Assembly: GCA_019163135.1 (NCBI GenBank)
Contig: JAFLKR010000067.1
Span: 1 to 39,675, forward strand
From: Desulfobulbaceae bacterium
GTDB taxonomy: Bacteria; Desulfobacterota; Desulfobulbia; Desulfobulbales; Desulfobulbaceae
Direction of reading: 5' to 3'
DNA: 39,675 nt
The notes beneath the pieces are model-generated. The model had not been told where the DNA came from. It made no database searches and worked only from the letters and a program-made list of their open reading frames with translations. Each line of letters opens with the position of its first letter. Positions within the stretch are counted from its first letter, which is position 1. A program made the translations under genes and the position numbers. This document shows positions 6,865 through 16,344 of this stretch, in pieces.

Positions 6865-8322
6865 TCAGGAGGACCGAGCCTGCCGACGGTGCTTGACCGG
6901 CAGAATTTTTAACTGATCCCGGTACTTGGCAACAGTGCGTCGGGCAACTGTGATATTCTCGCCTGCCAGCATTTCCGAGATCGTGTTGTCGCTGAGCGGT
7001 TTTGTCGGGTTTTCGTGGCTGACCAGTTGGCGGATGCGATTTTTGATCGCCTCCGCCGCCACGGTATCGCCATCGGTGGTCGCCACCGCCGTGCTGAAGA
7101 AATATTTCAGTTCATAAATCCCTTGAGGGGTATGCACGTATTTATTGGAGGTCACCCGGCTGACGGTCGACTCGTGCATGCCGATGTCCTCGGCTACATC
7201 CCGCAGAATCAGCGGTCGCATCGCCCCCGCCCCTTTTTCGAAAAAATCACGCTGAAATTTGAGCAGACTCTCCATCACCTTGAAGATGGTCCGCTGCCGT
7301 TGTTCGATCGATTTAATGAACCATTCGGCGTTGCGCTTGCTCTCGCGGAGGTAACCGCGCGATTCCGGGGGCAGATCGTTTTTTTGCTTGAGCAGTTGCT
7401 GGTATTGACTGGAAACTTGCAGTTGCGGCAATCCGTCATCATTGAGCTGAATGACAAATTCTCCATCGATTTTGTAGATATAGACATCCGGAATGACGTA
7501 ATTGGTCTGTTCGTTACTGAACTCGTTGCCGGGAAAAGGCGTCAGTTGCTGGATAATGGCCACCGCCTCGTTGACTTTTTTCAGAGGCGCGCCGGTGTCA
7601 CGGGCGATCTGGGCATAGTTTCTGGTCTCCAGCAGGGGCATGTACTGTTCGACGATCCGGTAGGGCAGGGTGTCGTAATAGTCCAGCCGGTCGAGCTGCA
7701 GCAGCAGCGATTCCTGAATGGAGCGCGCCGCGATCCCCGGTGGGTCAAGGCTCTGCACCAGCCGCAGGGCGCCTTCGGCCTCCTCCTCGTTGCAGTGACA
7801 GTATTGGCAGATATCCTCGATGCTGGCTTCGAGGAAACCGTGGCCGTCGAGGTTGCCGATAATGAAATGGGTCTGCTCAATGTCCTGTTCGGTCAGTTCC
7901 AGGTGGGTCAACTGCCATTGCAGGTAGGAATCAAGCCCGGGGGTGGCGGAGATGAAGTCGAACTGCGAGGGAGCGTCCGCTGGCGGGGTTTCGTGGGCAA
8001 AGGAAAAATCGGCGTCGAAATTGTTGGAATAATCTTCCCAGTTGACCTCGGCGACGGTGGCGGGGTCGTCACCTTTGACCCGGTCGGTGATCGGCGCTTC
8101 GGTGAGGAAGGTGGTTTCTTCGGCGGTAAGGGCGTCGGGGTTGACCGGTTGTTCGAGCAGAGGAGGGATTTCCTCCAGCATGGGATTTTGTTCGATTTCC
8201 GCCTGCAGGGCCTCGGTGAGCTCAAGACGTCCGAGTTGCAGCAGTTTAATGGCCTGACGCAATTGCGGCGTCATTACCAGTTTCTGTGCGAGCTTCAGGC
8301 TTTGTCTGAGTTCAAGTACCAT
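6865..8322 (-). CDS. rpoN: RNA polymerase sigma-54 factor
   Basis: Sigma-54 directs RNA polymerase to -24/-12 promoters and needs an AAA+ activator. The 485-residue protein begins with the activator-interacting region I, LRQSLKLAQKLVMTPQLRQA, rich in Leu and Gln. An acidic region II follows at about residues 50-115, then the core-binding domain. The helix-turn-helix reads EDIGMHESTVSRVTSNKYV. The RpoN box is at about residues 460-471 (ARRTVAKYRDQL; the usual form is ARRTVAKYRE, so one conservative change). It follows lptB by 59 bp and precedes ptsN by 8 bp, the conserved proteobacterial arrangement. Confidence 0.97.
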   Translation of the reverse strand: MVLELRQSLKLAQKLVMTPQLRQAIKLLQLGRLELTEALQAEIEQNPMLEEIPPLLEQPVNPDALTAEETTFLTEAPITDRVKGDDPATVAEVNWEDYSNNFDADFSFAHETPPADAPSQFDFISATPGLDSYLQWQLTHLELTEQDIEQTHFIIGNLDGHGFLEASIEDICQYCHCNEEEAEGALRLVQSLDPPGIAARSIQESLLLQLDRLDYYDTLPYRIVEQYMPLLETRNYAQIARDTGAPLKKVNEAVAIIQQLTPFPGNEFSNEQTNYVIPDVYIYKIDGEFVIQLNDDGLPQLQVSSQYQQLLKQKNDLPPESRGYLRESKRNAEWFIKSIEQRQRTIFKVMESLLKFQRDFFEKGAGAMRPLILRDVAEDIGMHESTVSRVTSNKYVHTPQGIYELKYFFSTAVATTDGDTVAAEAIKNRIRQLVSHENPTKPLSDNTISEMLAGENITVARRTVAKYRDQLKILPVKHRRQARSS

Positions 8323-8381
8323 GGCTTATTGCGTCTGTTGCCTACGATTTGTTTTAAACACGGGTCCTCAATAATTCGCGA

Positions 8382-9113
8382 TTACATGTGGAAGTTATCG
8401 CCGAGATACATTTTTCGGGCGACGGCGCTTTGGATGATGTCAGCGGCCACGCCACTGGTCAGAATCTGCCCGTTGTTCATGATATAGGCGAAATCGCAGA
8501 CCTGCAAGGTTTCCCGGACATTATGATCGGAAATCAGCACCCCCAATCCTTTCTGTTTGAGGTCGCGGATAATTTGCTGAAGGTCGGCCACCGAAAGGGG
8601 ATCGACCCCGGCAAACGGCTCATCCAGCAGGATGAAGCGCGGCCGGGTGGCCAGCGCCCGGACGATTTCAACCCGTCGTCGTTCGCCTCCGGAGAGGGCA
8701 TGTCCCTTGTTGTCGGCCAGGTGTTCAAGTTTGAGCTCTGCCAGGAGGTCGCCGATCCGCTGGTTGATTTCATTGCGGGGCAGTCCCATGGGCTCCAAGA
8801 CGATCCGAATGTTTTCCTCCACCGTCAGTTTTTTAAAAATCGACGGTTCCTGCGCCAGGTAGGTGATGCCGCGTGAGGCCCGCTGGTGGATCGGCAAGCC
8901 GGTGATGTCTTCCTCGTCCAGAAAAATGGCGCCGCTGGTCGGGCGGATAAAGCCGACGATCGAATAAAAAGTGGTGGTCTTGCCGGCGCCGTTGGGTCCC
9001 AGAAGGCCCACTACCGAGGAGCTTTGCACCTTGAGATTGACCTGGTCGACAACCCGTCGTTGGCGGTATTTCTTGACGATGCCGCGGGTTTCGAGAACCG
9101 ATTGCCCGGTCAT
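8382..9113 (-). CDS. lptB: LPS export ABC transporter ATPase LptB
   Basis: LptB is the cytoplasmic ATPase of LptB2FGC, which extracts LPS from the inner membrane and drives it across the periplasm. The 243-residue protein has Walker A GPNGAGKTTT and the Q-loop. The ABC signature is LSGGERRR, Walker B is FILLDEPFAGVDP, and the H-loop is ISDHNV. The sequence VLETRGIVKKYRQRRVV and C-terminal MYLGDNFHM fit LptB (the C-terminal YLG motif is typical). Its ATG overlaps the lptA stop by four bases, so translation is probably coupled. LptF, LptG and LptC are not in the window. Confidence 0.96.
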   Translation of the reverse strand: MTGQSVLETRGIVKKYRQRRVVDQVNLKVQSSSVVGLLGPNGAGKTTTFYSIVGFIRPTSGAIFLDEEDITGLPIHQRASRGITYLAQEPSIFKKLTVEENIRIVLEPMGLPRNEINQRIGDLLAELKLEHLADNKGHALSGGERRRVEIVRALATRPRFILLDEPFAGVDPLSVADLQQIIRDLKQKGLGVLISDHNVRETLQVCDFAYIMNNGQILTSGVAADIIQSAVARKMYLGDNFHM

Positions 9114-9646
9114 GGTTTTTTCTTGGACTCCGGATGGAGCACGGCCCTGACCCTGCCTTTGGTGGTTTCGTCCTGTTCCACCACCGAGCGTTTTTCGTCA
9201 AGATAGTAAATGATCGTTTTGCCGGCGACCATGTTCTGCCCTTGCCAGGCCTTGGCGTTGCCGGTGAGGATGACCTTGCGTTCTTTGGCGGTGTAATCCA
9301 TCCGGTCCCCGGTCCCCAGCCAGTCGTCCTGGGTGATTTTGACGTTGTTTTTGCAGGTCAGCTTTTCCATCTGACTGGAAGTCTTGTCGTTCTTCTCTTG
9401 ATTGGTCTTCTTCTCGATATAGTAAACGGTCATTTCGTCGGCGCGGATGGTGAGTTTGCCCTGACGGGCATCGACGTTGCCCAGGAAGACCACGCTATTG
9501 GCATTTTCCTGCGAGACCATCCGGTTGGCCTCGATGTTAATCGGCTCGGACGGCTCCTCTGCGGCGATACAGTTGGCCACGGCCAACAAGATGGCCAAAG
9601 CGGTTATCCCCAGGGTCCTTCGGGCGAAGGCAAAGAGCTGCCCCAT
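9110..9646 (-). CDS. lptA: LPS transport periplasmic protein LptA
   Basis: LptA forms the periplasmic bridge that carries LPS to the outer membrane. The 178-residue precursor has a signal peptide (about residues 1-28: GITALAILLAVANCIAA, cut near A-E). An OstA/LptA beta-jellyroll domain follows, with INIEANRMVSQENANSVVFL, then KLTIRADEMTVYY and ITGNAKAWQG-like strands ending near IIYYLDEKRSVV. I chose ATG at 9646 because GAGGA lies just upstream and the next residues form a signal peptide; a longer in-frame start at 9763 would bury it. It heads the leftward lpt-rpoN-ptsN operon, whose promoter candidate is at 9721-9749. Confidence 0.88.
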   Translation of the reverse strand: MGQLFAFARRTLGITALAILLAVANCIAAEEPSEPINIEANRMVSQENANSVVFLGNVDARQGKLTIRADEMTVYYIEKKTNQEKNDKTSSQMEKLTCKNNVKITQDDWLGTGDRMDYTAKERKVILTGNAKAWQGQNMVAGKTIIYYLDEKRSVVEQDETTKGRVRAVLHPESKKKP

Positions 9647-9720
9647 AGAAATGTCCTCGAAATTGTAGATGAAAAAGGTATCGTTATTGTTTCGGGATTG
9701 GTTTTTGCAAGTGCGTCGGC

Positions 9721-9749
9721 ATAGTACTTTGTTGTCATGAAATTGTAAA
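9721..9749 (-). promoter_or_regulatory. Sigma-70-like promoter candidate for lptA
   Basis: On the bottom strand, TTTACA (9749-9744) is followed after 17 bases by TACTAT (9726-9721). That gives a five-of-six -35 and a four-of-six -10 match. It lies about 75 bp upstream of the lptA start codon. Confidence 0.45.
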
Positions 9750-9800
9750 GGGCTTCGGGCCACTACGCCCCTTCTTTTGTCCTGGAAGGAAATAGAAAGG

Positions 9801-9829
9801 TTTACATGGGGTTAAAGCGAGGGTAAAAT
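9801..9829 (+). promoter_or_regulatory. Sigma-70-like promoter candidate for argB
   Basis: TTTACA (9801-9806), 17 bases, then TAAAAT (9824-9829). Both boxes match the consensus in five of six positions. The site is about 50 bp before argB and divergent from the lptA promoter candidate. I saw no clear ArgR box overlapping it. Confidence 0.55.
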
Positions 9830-9880
9830 ATGCCCTCCATTTTTCAACGGCAATCGCGGGGCAAATAGACAGGGGGAGAA

Positions 9881-10768
9881 ATGATACGTGAAGAAATCGC
9901 CAAGGCCAAGGTGCTGGTTGAGTCGCTTCCTTATATAAGTGAATTCAGGGGGAAAACCGTCGTGATCAAGTATGGCGGTCACGCCATGGTCGACGAGGCG
10001 TTGAAGCGCAGCTTTGCCCTGGATGTCATCTTGATGAAATACATCGGCATCAACCCGGTGATCGTTCACGGCGGCGGCCCCCAGATTAATCGTTTCCTCG
10101 AAAAGATGCATATTACCTCCAGTTATATCCAGGGGATGCGGGTTACCGACGGCGAAACCATGGATGTGGTGGAGATGGTGCTGGTGGGCAAGGTCAACAA
10201 AGAGATCGTCGGTCTGATCAACCACTGCGGTGGCAAGGCGGTCGGGCTTTCCGGCCGGGACGGCGATCTGATCCAGGCCCGGAAATTGGCCATCCACAGC
10301 ACCTCCACCGGCGAGGATCGACCACCGGAGCTCATCGATATCGGTCGGGTCGGCGAAGTGACCAAGGTGAATGCCGAGATCCTCGAGGCCCTCGACCGCC
10401 AGGATTTCATTCCGGTCATCGCCCCGGTGGGTGTCGGTGAGGATGGTCAGGCTTTCAACATCAACGCCGACCTTGTGGCCGGGGCCATTGCCGCCGAATT
10501 GAACGCGGTCAAGCTGATGCTGCTAACCGATGTCGAAGGGGTCAAGAACAGCAGCGGCGAGCTGATCTCCACCATTTACCGCGATCAGATCGACGATCTG
10601 ATCGCTGCCGGCGTAATCAAGGGCGGCATGATCCCCAAGGTCAACTGTTGTAAATCGGCCTTGGATGGCGGGGTGGCCAAGGCCCATATCGTTGACGGTC
10701 GCCAGGAACATGCAATTTTATTGGAAATTTTCACCCGAGCAGGTATCGGGACGGAGTTGGTGGCATGA
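9881..10768 (+). CDS. argB: Acetylglutamate kinase
   Basis: ArgB phosphorylates N-acetylglutamate, the second step of arginine synthesis. The 295-residue length fits. The amino-acid-kinase fold is shown by [10 protein letters not shown], the glycine loop [26 protein letters not shown] and the C-terminal [28 protein letters not shown] follows near the C-terminus. The N-terminal extension ([17 protein letters not shown]) resembles the arginine-sensing helix found in feedback-inhibited, hexameric enzymes. GGGGAGA just before the ATG is a good ribosome site. Its stop overlaps the argD start (ATGA). It is first in the rightward arginine run. Confidence 0.96.
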   Translation: MIREEIAKAKVLVESLPYISEFRGKTVVIKYGGHAMVDEALKRSFALDVILMKYIGINPVIVHGGGPQINRFLEKMHITSSYIQGMRVTDGETMDVVEMVLVGKVNKEIVGLINHCGGKAVGLSGRDGDLIQARKLAIHSTSTGEDRPPELIDIGRVGEVTKVNAEILEALDRQDFIPVIAPVGVGEDGQAFNINADLVAGAIAAELNAVKLMLLTDVEGVKNSSGELISTIYRDQIDDLIAAGVIKGGMIPKVNCCKSALDGGVAKAHIVDGRQEHAILLEIFTRAGIGTELVA

Positions 10769-11961
10769 GTAACGCAGAGTGGTCAGCCAGGGGCAACAAG
10801 GTGTTTATCGGAACCTATAGCCGGTTTCCGGCGGCGATGGTCAAGGGGAGCGGATGCAGGCTCTGGGATGCGGACGGTAAAGAATACCTCGACTTTCTCG
10901 CCGGGATCGCGGTCTGCTCACTGGGGCATTGTCATCCTAAAGTTACCGAGGCGATCTGCCGGCAGGCGGCCTCCCTGGTTCATGTTTCCAACCTCTTTCA
11001 CACTCCTCCGCAAATTGAGCTGGCCGAGTTGTTGGTCGCCCATAGTTTTGCCGACCGGGTATTCATGGCCAATTCCGGCGCAGAGGTCAACGAGGCGGCG
11101 ATCAAACTCGCCCGAATCCACAGTGGCCCGGGGAAATACGAGATCATCTCGCTGGAAGGTTCCTTCCACGGGCGCACGCTTGCGGCCGTTGCCGCCACCG
11201 GCCAACCGCGTTTTCATCAGGGCTTCGAGCCCCTGCCGCAGGGTTTTGTTCACGCGCCGTTTGGTGATCCGCAAGCCCTTGAGGCGTTGATCACGCCGCA
11301 GACCTGCGCCATTCTCTGCGAACCCTTGCAGGGAGAAAGCGGGGTTCGGCCGCTTACGCCGGACTACCTGCTGGCGATCCGCCGGATCTGTGACCGGCAC
11401 GGTCTGCTGTTGATTTTTGATGAGGTCCAGACCGGTCTGGGGCGCACCGGCACCCTCTTTGCCCATGAGCAGCTGGGCGTGACCCCGGATATCATGACCC
11501 TGGCCAAGGCGCTCGGCAACGGGTTGCCCATTGGGGCGATGCTGACTACGGAAACTATTGCCGCTTCACTGACCGTCGGCACCCATGCCTCCACCTTTGG
11601 CGGCAATCCGGTGGCTGCGGCTGCGGCGGTCGAGGTTCTGCGGATCATGCTGGCCGATGGTTTTCTGGAATCGGTCCGGGACAAAAGCCGGTATCTGGTC
11701 GAAAAGCTGGAAGGGGTGGCCACCCGTTATCCCCATCTGGCCACCGGCGTCCGGGGCCGGGGACTGCTCCTGGGGCTGGTGCTGACCGAAAAAGGGATCG
11801 AGCAGGGGATGACGATCGTCCAGCAAATGTTTGAGCAGGGGGCGCTGATCAATTTTGCCGGCAACCGGGTCCTGCGCTTTGTACCGCCACTGGTGGTCAG
11901 TCGGGAAGAAATAGACCAGCTGATAGCCAAGCTTTGCCTGGTGTTGGACGACTTGGCATGA
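10765..11961 (+). CDS. argD: Acetylornithine aminotransferase
   Basis: ArgD is a PLP-dependent class III aminotransferase. It converts N-acetylglutamate semialdehyde to N-acetylornithine and often also serves lysine synthesis as succinyl-DAP aminotransferase. The 398-residue protein shows the cofactor-binding [15 protein letters not shown] and the EGSFHGRT loop. It also has [15 protein letters not shown] and the PLP Lys at about K248 in [29 protein letters not shown] follows. It starts inside the argB stop codon (ATGA), suggesting coupled translation. mntP follows after 37 bp. Identification is secure. Confidence 0.96.
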   Translation: MSNAEWSARGNKVFIGTYSRFPAAMVKGSGCRLWDADGKEYLDFLAGIAVCSLGHCHPKVTEAICRQAASLVHVSNLFHTPPQIELAELLVAHSFADRVFMANSGAEVNEAAIKLARIHSGPGKYEIISLEGSFHGRTLAAVAATGQPRFHQGFEPLPQGFVHAPFGDPQALEALITPQTCAILCEPLQGESGVRPLTPDYLLAIRRICDRHGLLLIFDEVQTGLGRTGTLFAHEQLGVTPDIMTLAKALGNGLPIGAMLTTETIAASLTVGTHASTFGGNPVAAAAAVEVLRIMLADGFLESVRDKSRYLVEKLEGVATRYPHLATGVRGRGLLLGLVLTEKGIEQGMTIVQQMFEQGALINFAGNRVLRFVPPLVVSREEIDQLIAKLCLVLDDLA

Positions 11962-11998
11962 ACAATCGAGCCAGCTGTCGAACTTCTCGACCCTAACC

Positions 11999-12589
11999 AT
12001 GGATGCGCTTTCCCTGATTGCCCTGTCGGTGGCCCTGGCCATGGACGCCTTTGCCGTGGCCCTGGCGGCGGGATCGATCCTGCAGCCGTTGAGCTTCCGG
12101 CCTTGTTTCCGGCTGGCCTTCCATTTCGGTCTGTTCCAGGGATTGATGCCGGTGATCGGCTGGCTGGCCGGGATGACCGTACAGTCGTTTGTGGCGGCTT
12201 GGAGCCATTGGCTGGCCTTTCTCCTGCTGCTGGCCATCGGCGGCCGCATGGTCTACGAGGCCCTGACCGCCGAGGAAGGGGTCGCGCGCACCAACGATCC
12301 CAGTAGGGGGCTGACCATGGTGGCGCTCTCCGTGGCCACCAGTATCGACGCTCTGGCGGTGGGGCTGACCCTGGCGATGATTGACGTGACCATCTGGATA
12401 CCCTCGTTGGTCATCGGGCTGGTGGCCTGCTGCTTCACGGTCATGGGGCTTTTTCTGGGTACGCGGGCCGGCAAGCTGTGGGGGAAACGGGTCGAGGTCG
12501 CGGGGGGAGGGATTCTGATCCTGATTGGATTGAAAATCCTGATTACCGCGCTTTTTTTCAATCAGACTGCGGCCAAAATCGTCAGCTGA
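11999..12589 (+). CDS. mntP: Manganese efflux pump MntP
   Basis: MntP is a six-helix inner-membrane exporter that protects against Mn2+ excess. The 196-residue protein consists of two homologous three-helix halves, each with a membrane Asp motif: ALAMDAFAVALAAG near residue 16 and SVATSIDALAVGLTL near residue 115. It also has GGRMVYEAL and the terminal GGGILILIGLKIL. It lies between argD and argF, 37 bp after argD, and so is probably read with the arginine genes. I found no yybP-ykoY-type manganese riboswitch in the short space upstream. Why a metal exporter sits here is unclear. Confidence 0.93.
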   Translation: MDALSLIALSVALAMDAFAVALAAGSILQPLSFRPCFRLAFHFGLFQGLMPVIGWLAGMTVQSFVAAWSHWLAFLLLLAIGGRMVYEALTAEEGVARTNDPSRGLTMVALSVATSIDALAVGLTLAMIDVTIWIPSLVIGLVACCFTVMGLFLGTRAGKLWGKRVEVAGGGILILIGLKILITALFFNQTAAKIVS

Positions 12590-12704
12590 ACACCTTTCCG
12601 GTTGCAAACTCCGGGAAGTAGGCGCATTTCTGCGAAAACCCTTTGCAAACGACCTGTTTTTTTGTATCAACTCTATTTTTACTTGAACGAACGGTCGGCA
12701 TGCA

Positions 12705-12721
12705 GAGCGGGCATAACGCTC
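12705..12721 (+). promoter_or_regulatory. Small hairpin in the argF leader
   Basis: GAGCG (12705-12709) pairs with CGCTC (12717-12721) around a seven-base loop. It is nested in an imperfect outer pairing of GAACGA (12685-12690) with TCGTTC (12739-12744). The 178-bp mntP-argF gap also holds TTGCAA (12643) spaced 16 bp from TATCAA (12665), a weak promoter candidate. A regulatory role is only a possibility. Confidence 0.25.
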
Positions 12722-12767
12722 CAATGCAGACATGCTGCATCGTTCCCGCATTCCATGGGATAGCCTT

Positions 12768-13694
12768 ATGAAAAACCATTTGTTGGCATTGGGAGCATTC
12801 ACCCGGCCAGAGCTGCAGCGTTTGATTGATCGGGCCTTGACCCTTAAGGCTGAAAGCCGAGCCGGTGTTCGCCGGCAACAGCTGGCCGGCCGCAAAATCT
12901 GCCTGCTCTTTGAAAAACCATCGACTCGCACCCGAGTATCTTTTGAAGCGGCCATGTACGGCCTGGGCGGCCAGGTTATTTTTATGTCCGCCAAGGAATC
13001 GCAGCTGGGTCGCGGCGAACCACTGAAAGATACCGCCCGGGTCCTCTCCCGTTATGTCGATGCCATCGTGGTCCGGACCTTTGGTCAGGAAGTGGTAGAA
13101 GAACTGGCCCGGTATGCGACGGTCCCGGTGATCAATGCCCTGACCGATCTCCATCATCCGTGTCAGGTGCTCAGCGATCTGATGACGGTGATCGAGGAGA
13201 AAGGGGCACTGGCCGAGCTGAAAACAGCCTGGATCGGCGATGGCAACAATATGGCCAATTCCTGGATCGAGGCGGCTTCGGTCTTCGGCTTCCCGCTGAC
13301 TCTGGCCTGCCCGGCCGGATTCGAGCCCAATGAAGCCATCCTGGAAAAGGCCCGGGCCCGCAGTCCACGGCCCATTGAGGTGCTGCGCGATCCCGCCGAG
13401 GCGATCCGGGGGGCGGAGGTGGTCAATGTCGATGTCTGGGCCTCCATGGGCCAGGAGGCCGAGCAGGAACAGCGGCTGGAGCTGTTCAAGTCCTATCAGC
13501 TCAACAGCGCCCTGCTGGCCCAGGCCGGGAAGGAGGCAATCGTGCTCCATTGCCTGCCGGCGCATCGGGGCGAGGAAATCACCGAAGAGGTCCTCGAAGG
13601 TCCGCAGAGCGTGGTTTTCGATCAGGCTGAAAATAAAATGCACATCCACGCGGCGATACTGGAGTCCTTTATCACCGGTGCGGCGGCGAAATAA
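12768..13694 (+). CDS. argF: Ornithine carbamoyltransferase
   Basis: ArgF makes citrulline from ornithine and carbamoyl phosphate. The 308-residue protein has the carbamoyl-phosphate site STRTR (52-56, in [12 protein letters not shown]), HPCQ (130-133) and the ornithine-site HCLPAHRG (261-268). An upstream ATG at 12732 is in frame. MKNHLLALG at 12768 matches the usual N-terminus, so I use that start. It is 47 bp before argG. All catalytic motifs are intact. Confidence 0.95.
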   Translation: MKNHLLALGAFTRPELQRLIDRALTLKAESRAGVRRQQLAGRKICLLFEKPSTRTRVSFEAAMYGLGGQVIFMSAKESQLGRGEPLKDTARVLSRYVDAIVVRTFGQEVVEELARYATVPVINALTDLHHPCQVLSDLMTVIEEKGALAELKTAWIGDGNNMANSWIEAASVFGFPLTLACPAGFEPNEAILEKARARSPRPIEVLRDPAEAIRGAEVVNVDVWASMGQEAEQEQRLELFKSYQLNSALLAQAGKEAIVLHCLPAHRGEEITEEVLEGPQSVVFDQAENKMHIHAAILESFITGAAAK

Positions 13695-13741
13695 TTGTTA
13701 ACAACTTTACCGCCCCCTGGGGGCATGGTCAGAGCAGGGTT

Positions 13742-14941
13742 ATGAGTGTGAAAAAGATAGTCCTCGCCTATTCCGGCGGGTTGGATACCTCGGTTATTTT
13801 AAAATGGCTGGCCAATGAATATGGGTGCTCGGTCGTGGCCTACTCCGCCGACATCGGCCAGAAGGAAGACTGGGCGGCGGTTACGGCCAAGGGGTTGGCC
13901 ACCGGTGCCGATAAGGTGGTGGTTTCGGATCTGCGCGAGGAGTTTGTCCGTGATTATATCTTTCCGGCCTTCCGCGCCAACGCCATTTACGAAGGCTCGT
14001 ACCTGTTGGGGACCTCGCTGGCCCGGCCGCTGATTGCCAAGGAACAGGTGCGGATCGCCATCGCCGAAGGGGCGGATGCGGTCAGTCACGGCGCCACCGG
14101 TAAGGGCAATGATCAGGTCCGTTTCGAGCTGACCTATATGGCGCTCAATCCTAAGTTGACCATCATCGCGCCCTGGCGGATCTGGGATCTCAACTCCCGC
14201 CAGAAACTGGTTGCCTTTGCCCAGGAACACAATATTCCGGTGCCGGTAACCAAAAAGAACCCCTACAGTTCCGACGAAAACCTCCTTCATATCAGCTTTG
14301 AGGGCGGCATCCTGGAAGATCCGTGGAACGAGCCGGACGAGGACATGTTCAAGCTCTCGGTTTCCCCGGAAAAGGCCCCGGATAAAGCGACCTACATCGA
14401 GATAGATTTCGAGCAGGGCACCCCGGTGGCTATTGACGGCGAGCGACTCGGACCGGTGGCCCTGATGACCAGGCTCAATACTCTGGGCGGCACCAACGGC
14501 ATCGGCCGGCTCGATATGGTGGAAAATCGTTTTGTCGGGATGAAATCGCGCGGCGTCTACGAGACCCCGGGCGGCACTATCCTGCGGGCCGCGCACCGCG
14601 ATCTGGAGACCATCACCCTGGACCGCGAGGTGTTGTCCATCCGTGATAGCCTGGTGCCGCGTTATTCGCAGCTCATTTACAACGGTTTCTGGTTCTCGCC
14701 GGAGATGCAACTGCTCCAGCGGACCATGGATGATGCCCAGACCACGGTCAACGGCACCGTCCGCCTGAAACTCTACAAGGGCAACTGTATCCCGGTGGGC
14801 CGGAAATCGGTCAACTCGCTCTATTCCGAGTCGTTTGCCACCTTTGAGGAAGACGAGGTCTACAACCAGGCCGACGCCACCGGCTTTATCCGCCTTAATG
14901 CCCTGCGTCTGCGGATTCAGGCCCATCAGCGGATGAAATGA
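13742..14941 (+). CDS. argG: Argininosuccinate synthase
   Basis: ArgG joins citrulline and aspartate with ATP. The 399-residue protein begins with the PP-loop ATP site [17 protein letters not shown]. It continues with [16 protein letters not shown] and [13 protein letters not shown], then [19 protein letters not shown] and [21 protein letters not shown]. All are hallmarks of the family. Its stop codon overlaps the argH start (ATGA). Identification is secure. Confidence 0.97.
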   Translation: MSVKKIVLAYSGGLDTSVILKWLANEYGCSVVAYSADIGQKEDWAAVTAKGLATGADKVVVSDLREEFVRDYIFPAFRANAIYEGSYLLGTSLARPLIAKEQVRIAIAEGADAVSHGATGKGNDQVRFELTYMALNPKLTIIAPWRIWDLNSRQKLVAFAQEHNIPVPVTKKNPYSSDENLLHISFEGGILEDPWNEPDEDMFKLSVSPEKAPDKATYIEIDFEQGTPVAIDGERLGPVALMTRLNTLGGTNGIGRLDMVENRFVGMKSRGVYETPGGTILRAAHRDLETITLDREVLSIRDSLVPRYSQLIYNGFWFSPEMQLLQRTMDDAQTTVNGTVRLKLYKGNCIPVGRKSVNSLYSESFATFEEDEVYNQADATGFIRLNALRLRIQAHQRMK

Positions 14942-16344
14942 GCGTGGATAGCAAACAACCGTCCGGCAAGATGTGGGGCGGCCGGTTTTCCGAAACCACC
15001 GCTGCCTCGGTGGAGGCCTTCAGCGCCTCGATCCACTACGACGCCCGGCTCTATCGCCACGATATCATGGGTTCCAAGGCCCACGCCCGGATGCTGGCGC
15101 GCCAGGGGCTGATTTCCTTGGATGAGAGCGAGGCCATAGTCCGCGGGCTGACCGAGATCGAGGGGGAAATCGAGCGGGGCGAATTTGTCTTCAAGCCCGA
15201 GCTCGAAGATATTCACATGAATATCGAGAAGGCGCTGACCGACCGGATCGGCCCGGCAGGCGCAAAGTTGCACACCGCCCGCAGCCGCAACGATCAGGTT
15301 AACCTCGATTTTCGCCTGTATCTGCGTGATGAAGCCGATGTCCTGGATCACCTCCTTGGCGAGGTGCAGCGGTCCTTCACCCGGCGGGCGAGGAAATATC
15401 TCGGCACGATCATGCCCGGCTACACTCATCTCCAGCGGGCGCAGCCGGTGCTGGTGTCGCATCATCTGCTGGCCTATGTCGAGATGTTCCAGCGGGACCG
15501 GGATCGGTTGACCGGGTGCCGGCAGCGAATCAACATCATGCCGCTGGGGGCGGCCGCCATGGCTGGAACCGGGTTGCCGATCGACCGGCAGTCGGTGGCC
15601 GAAGAGCTGGGATTTGCGGCGATCACCGCCAACTCGATGGATACCACCGGCGACCGCGATTTTGCCCTGGAACTGCTGTTTTGTCTCAACCTGGTTCAAC
15701 TCCATCTCAGCCGGCTGGCCGAGGAACTGGTGCTCTGGTCGACCAAGGAATTTGAGTTCATCCGCATTGGCGACCGCTACTGCACCGGCTCGTCGATCAT
15801 GCCGCAGAAGAAGAATCCCGATATCCCCGAGCTGATTCGCGGCAAAACCGGCCGGGTCACCGGGGCGCTGATGGGGTTGCTGATGACGGTGAAGGGGCTG
15901 CCGCTGACCTATAACCGGGATCTGCAGGAAGACAAGGAACCGGTGTTCGATGCCCTGGATACGGTCAAGGCCAGCCTGGCGATCACCGCCGAACTTCTTG
16001 ATAACACCGAGTTCAATGTCGACCGGCTGCGGTCGGCGACCGTGGGCGGCTTCATGACCGCCACCGATCTGGCCGATTATCTGGTGCGTCGCAACATGCC
16101 GTTTCGGCAGGCGCACGGGGTGGTGGGAAGGATCGTTGCCCTCTGCCAGGAGCGGGACTGCGAACTGGTCGATTTGACCCTCGCCGAACTGCAAGGATTC
16201 TCCGAATTGATTGAGGCCGACATCTTTGCGGTGCTCTCTGTCGAAGGATCGGTGAACAGCCGCGTCTCGGCCGGCGGCACCGCCGGGGTCAGGGTGGCGG
16301 AAGCCCTGGAAAAGGCGGAGCAATTTTTGGGGATACCCCGATGA
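14938..16344 (+). CDS. argH: Argininosuccinate lyase
   Basis: ArgH splits argininosuccinate into arginine and fumarate, the last step of the pathway. The 468-residue protein belongs to the fumarase/aspartase superfamily. It has the N-terminal KMWGGRFSE, then [23 protein letters not shown] and the mobile signature loop [12 protein letters not shown]. The catalytic Ser is in that loop. Both ends overlap neighbours by four bases: argG upstream and the lipoprotein gene downstream. Confidence 0.97.
   Translation: MSVDSKQPSGKMWGGRFSETTAASVEAFSASIHYDARLYRHDIMGSKAHARMLARQGLISLDESEAIVRGLTEIEGEIERGEFVFKPELEDIHMNIEKALTDRIGPAGAKLHTARSRNDQVNLDFRLYLRDEADVLDHLLGEVQRSFTRRARKYLGTIMPGYTHLQRAQPVLVSHHLLAYVEMFQRDRDRLTGCRQRINIMPLGAAAMAGTGLPIDRQSVAEELGFAAITANSMDTTGDRDFALELLFCLNLVQLHLSRLAEELVLWSTKEFEFIRIGDRYCTGSSIMPQKKNPDIPELIRGKTGRVTGALMGLLMTVKGLPLTYNRDLQEDKEPVFDALDTVKASLAITAELLDNTEFNVDRLRSATVGGFMTATDLADYLVRRNMPFRQAHGVVGRIVALCQERDCELVDLTLAELQGFSELIEADIFAVLSVEGSVNSRVSAGGTAGVRVAEALEKAEQFLGIPR

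Noticed and set aside
7015..8487. Long rightward frame antisense to rpoN
   Set aside because: It overlaps rpoN completely and runs into lptB; rpoN has the RpoN box and conserved neighbours.
11999..12589. Manganese (yybP-ykoY) riboswitch for mntP
   Set aside because: Only 37 bp separate argD and mntP, too short for this element, and its motifs are absent.
13799..14926. Long open frame antisense to argG
   Set aside because: Same explanation; it mirrors the codon positions of argG and shows no protein family features.
14926..16323. Long open frame antisense to argH
   Set aside because: High GC at third positions leaves the complementary frame open; the product has no domain-like sequence while argH has intact catalytic motifs.
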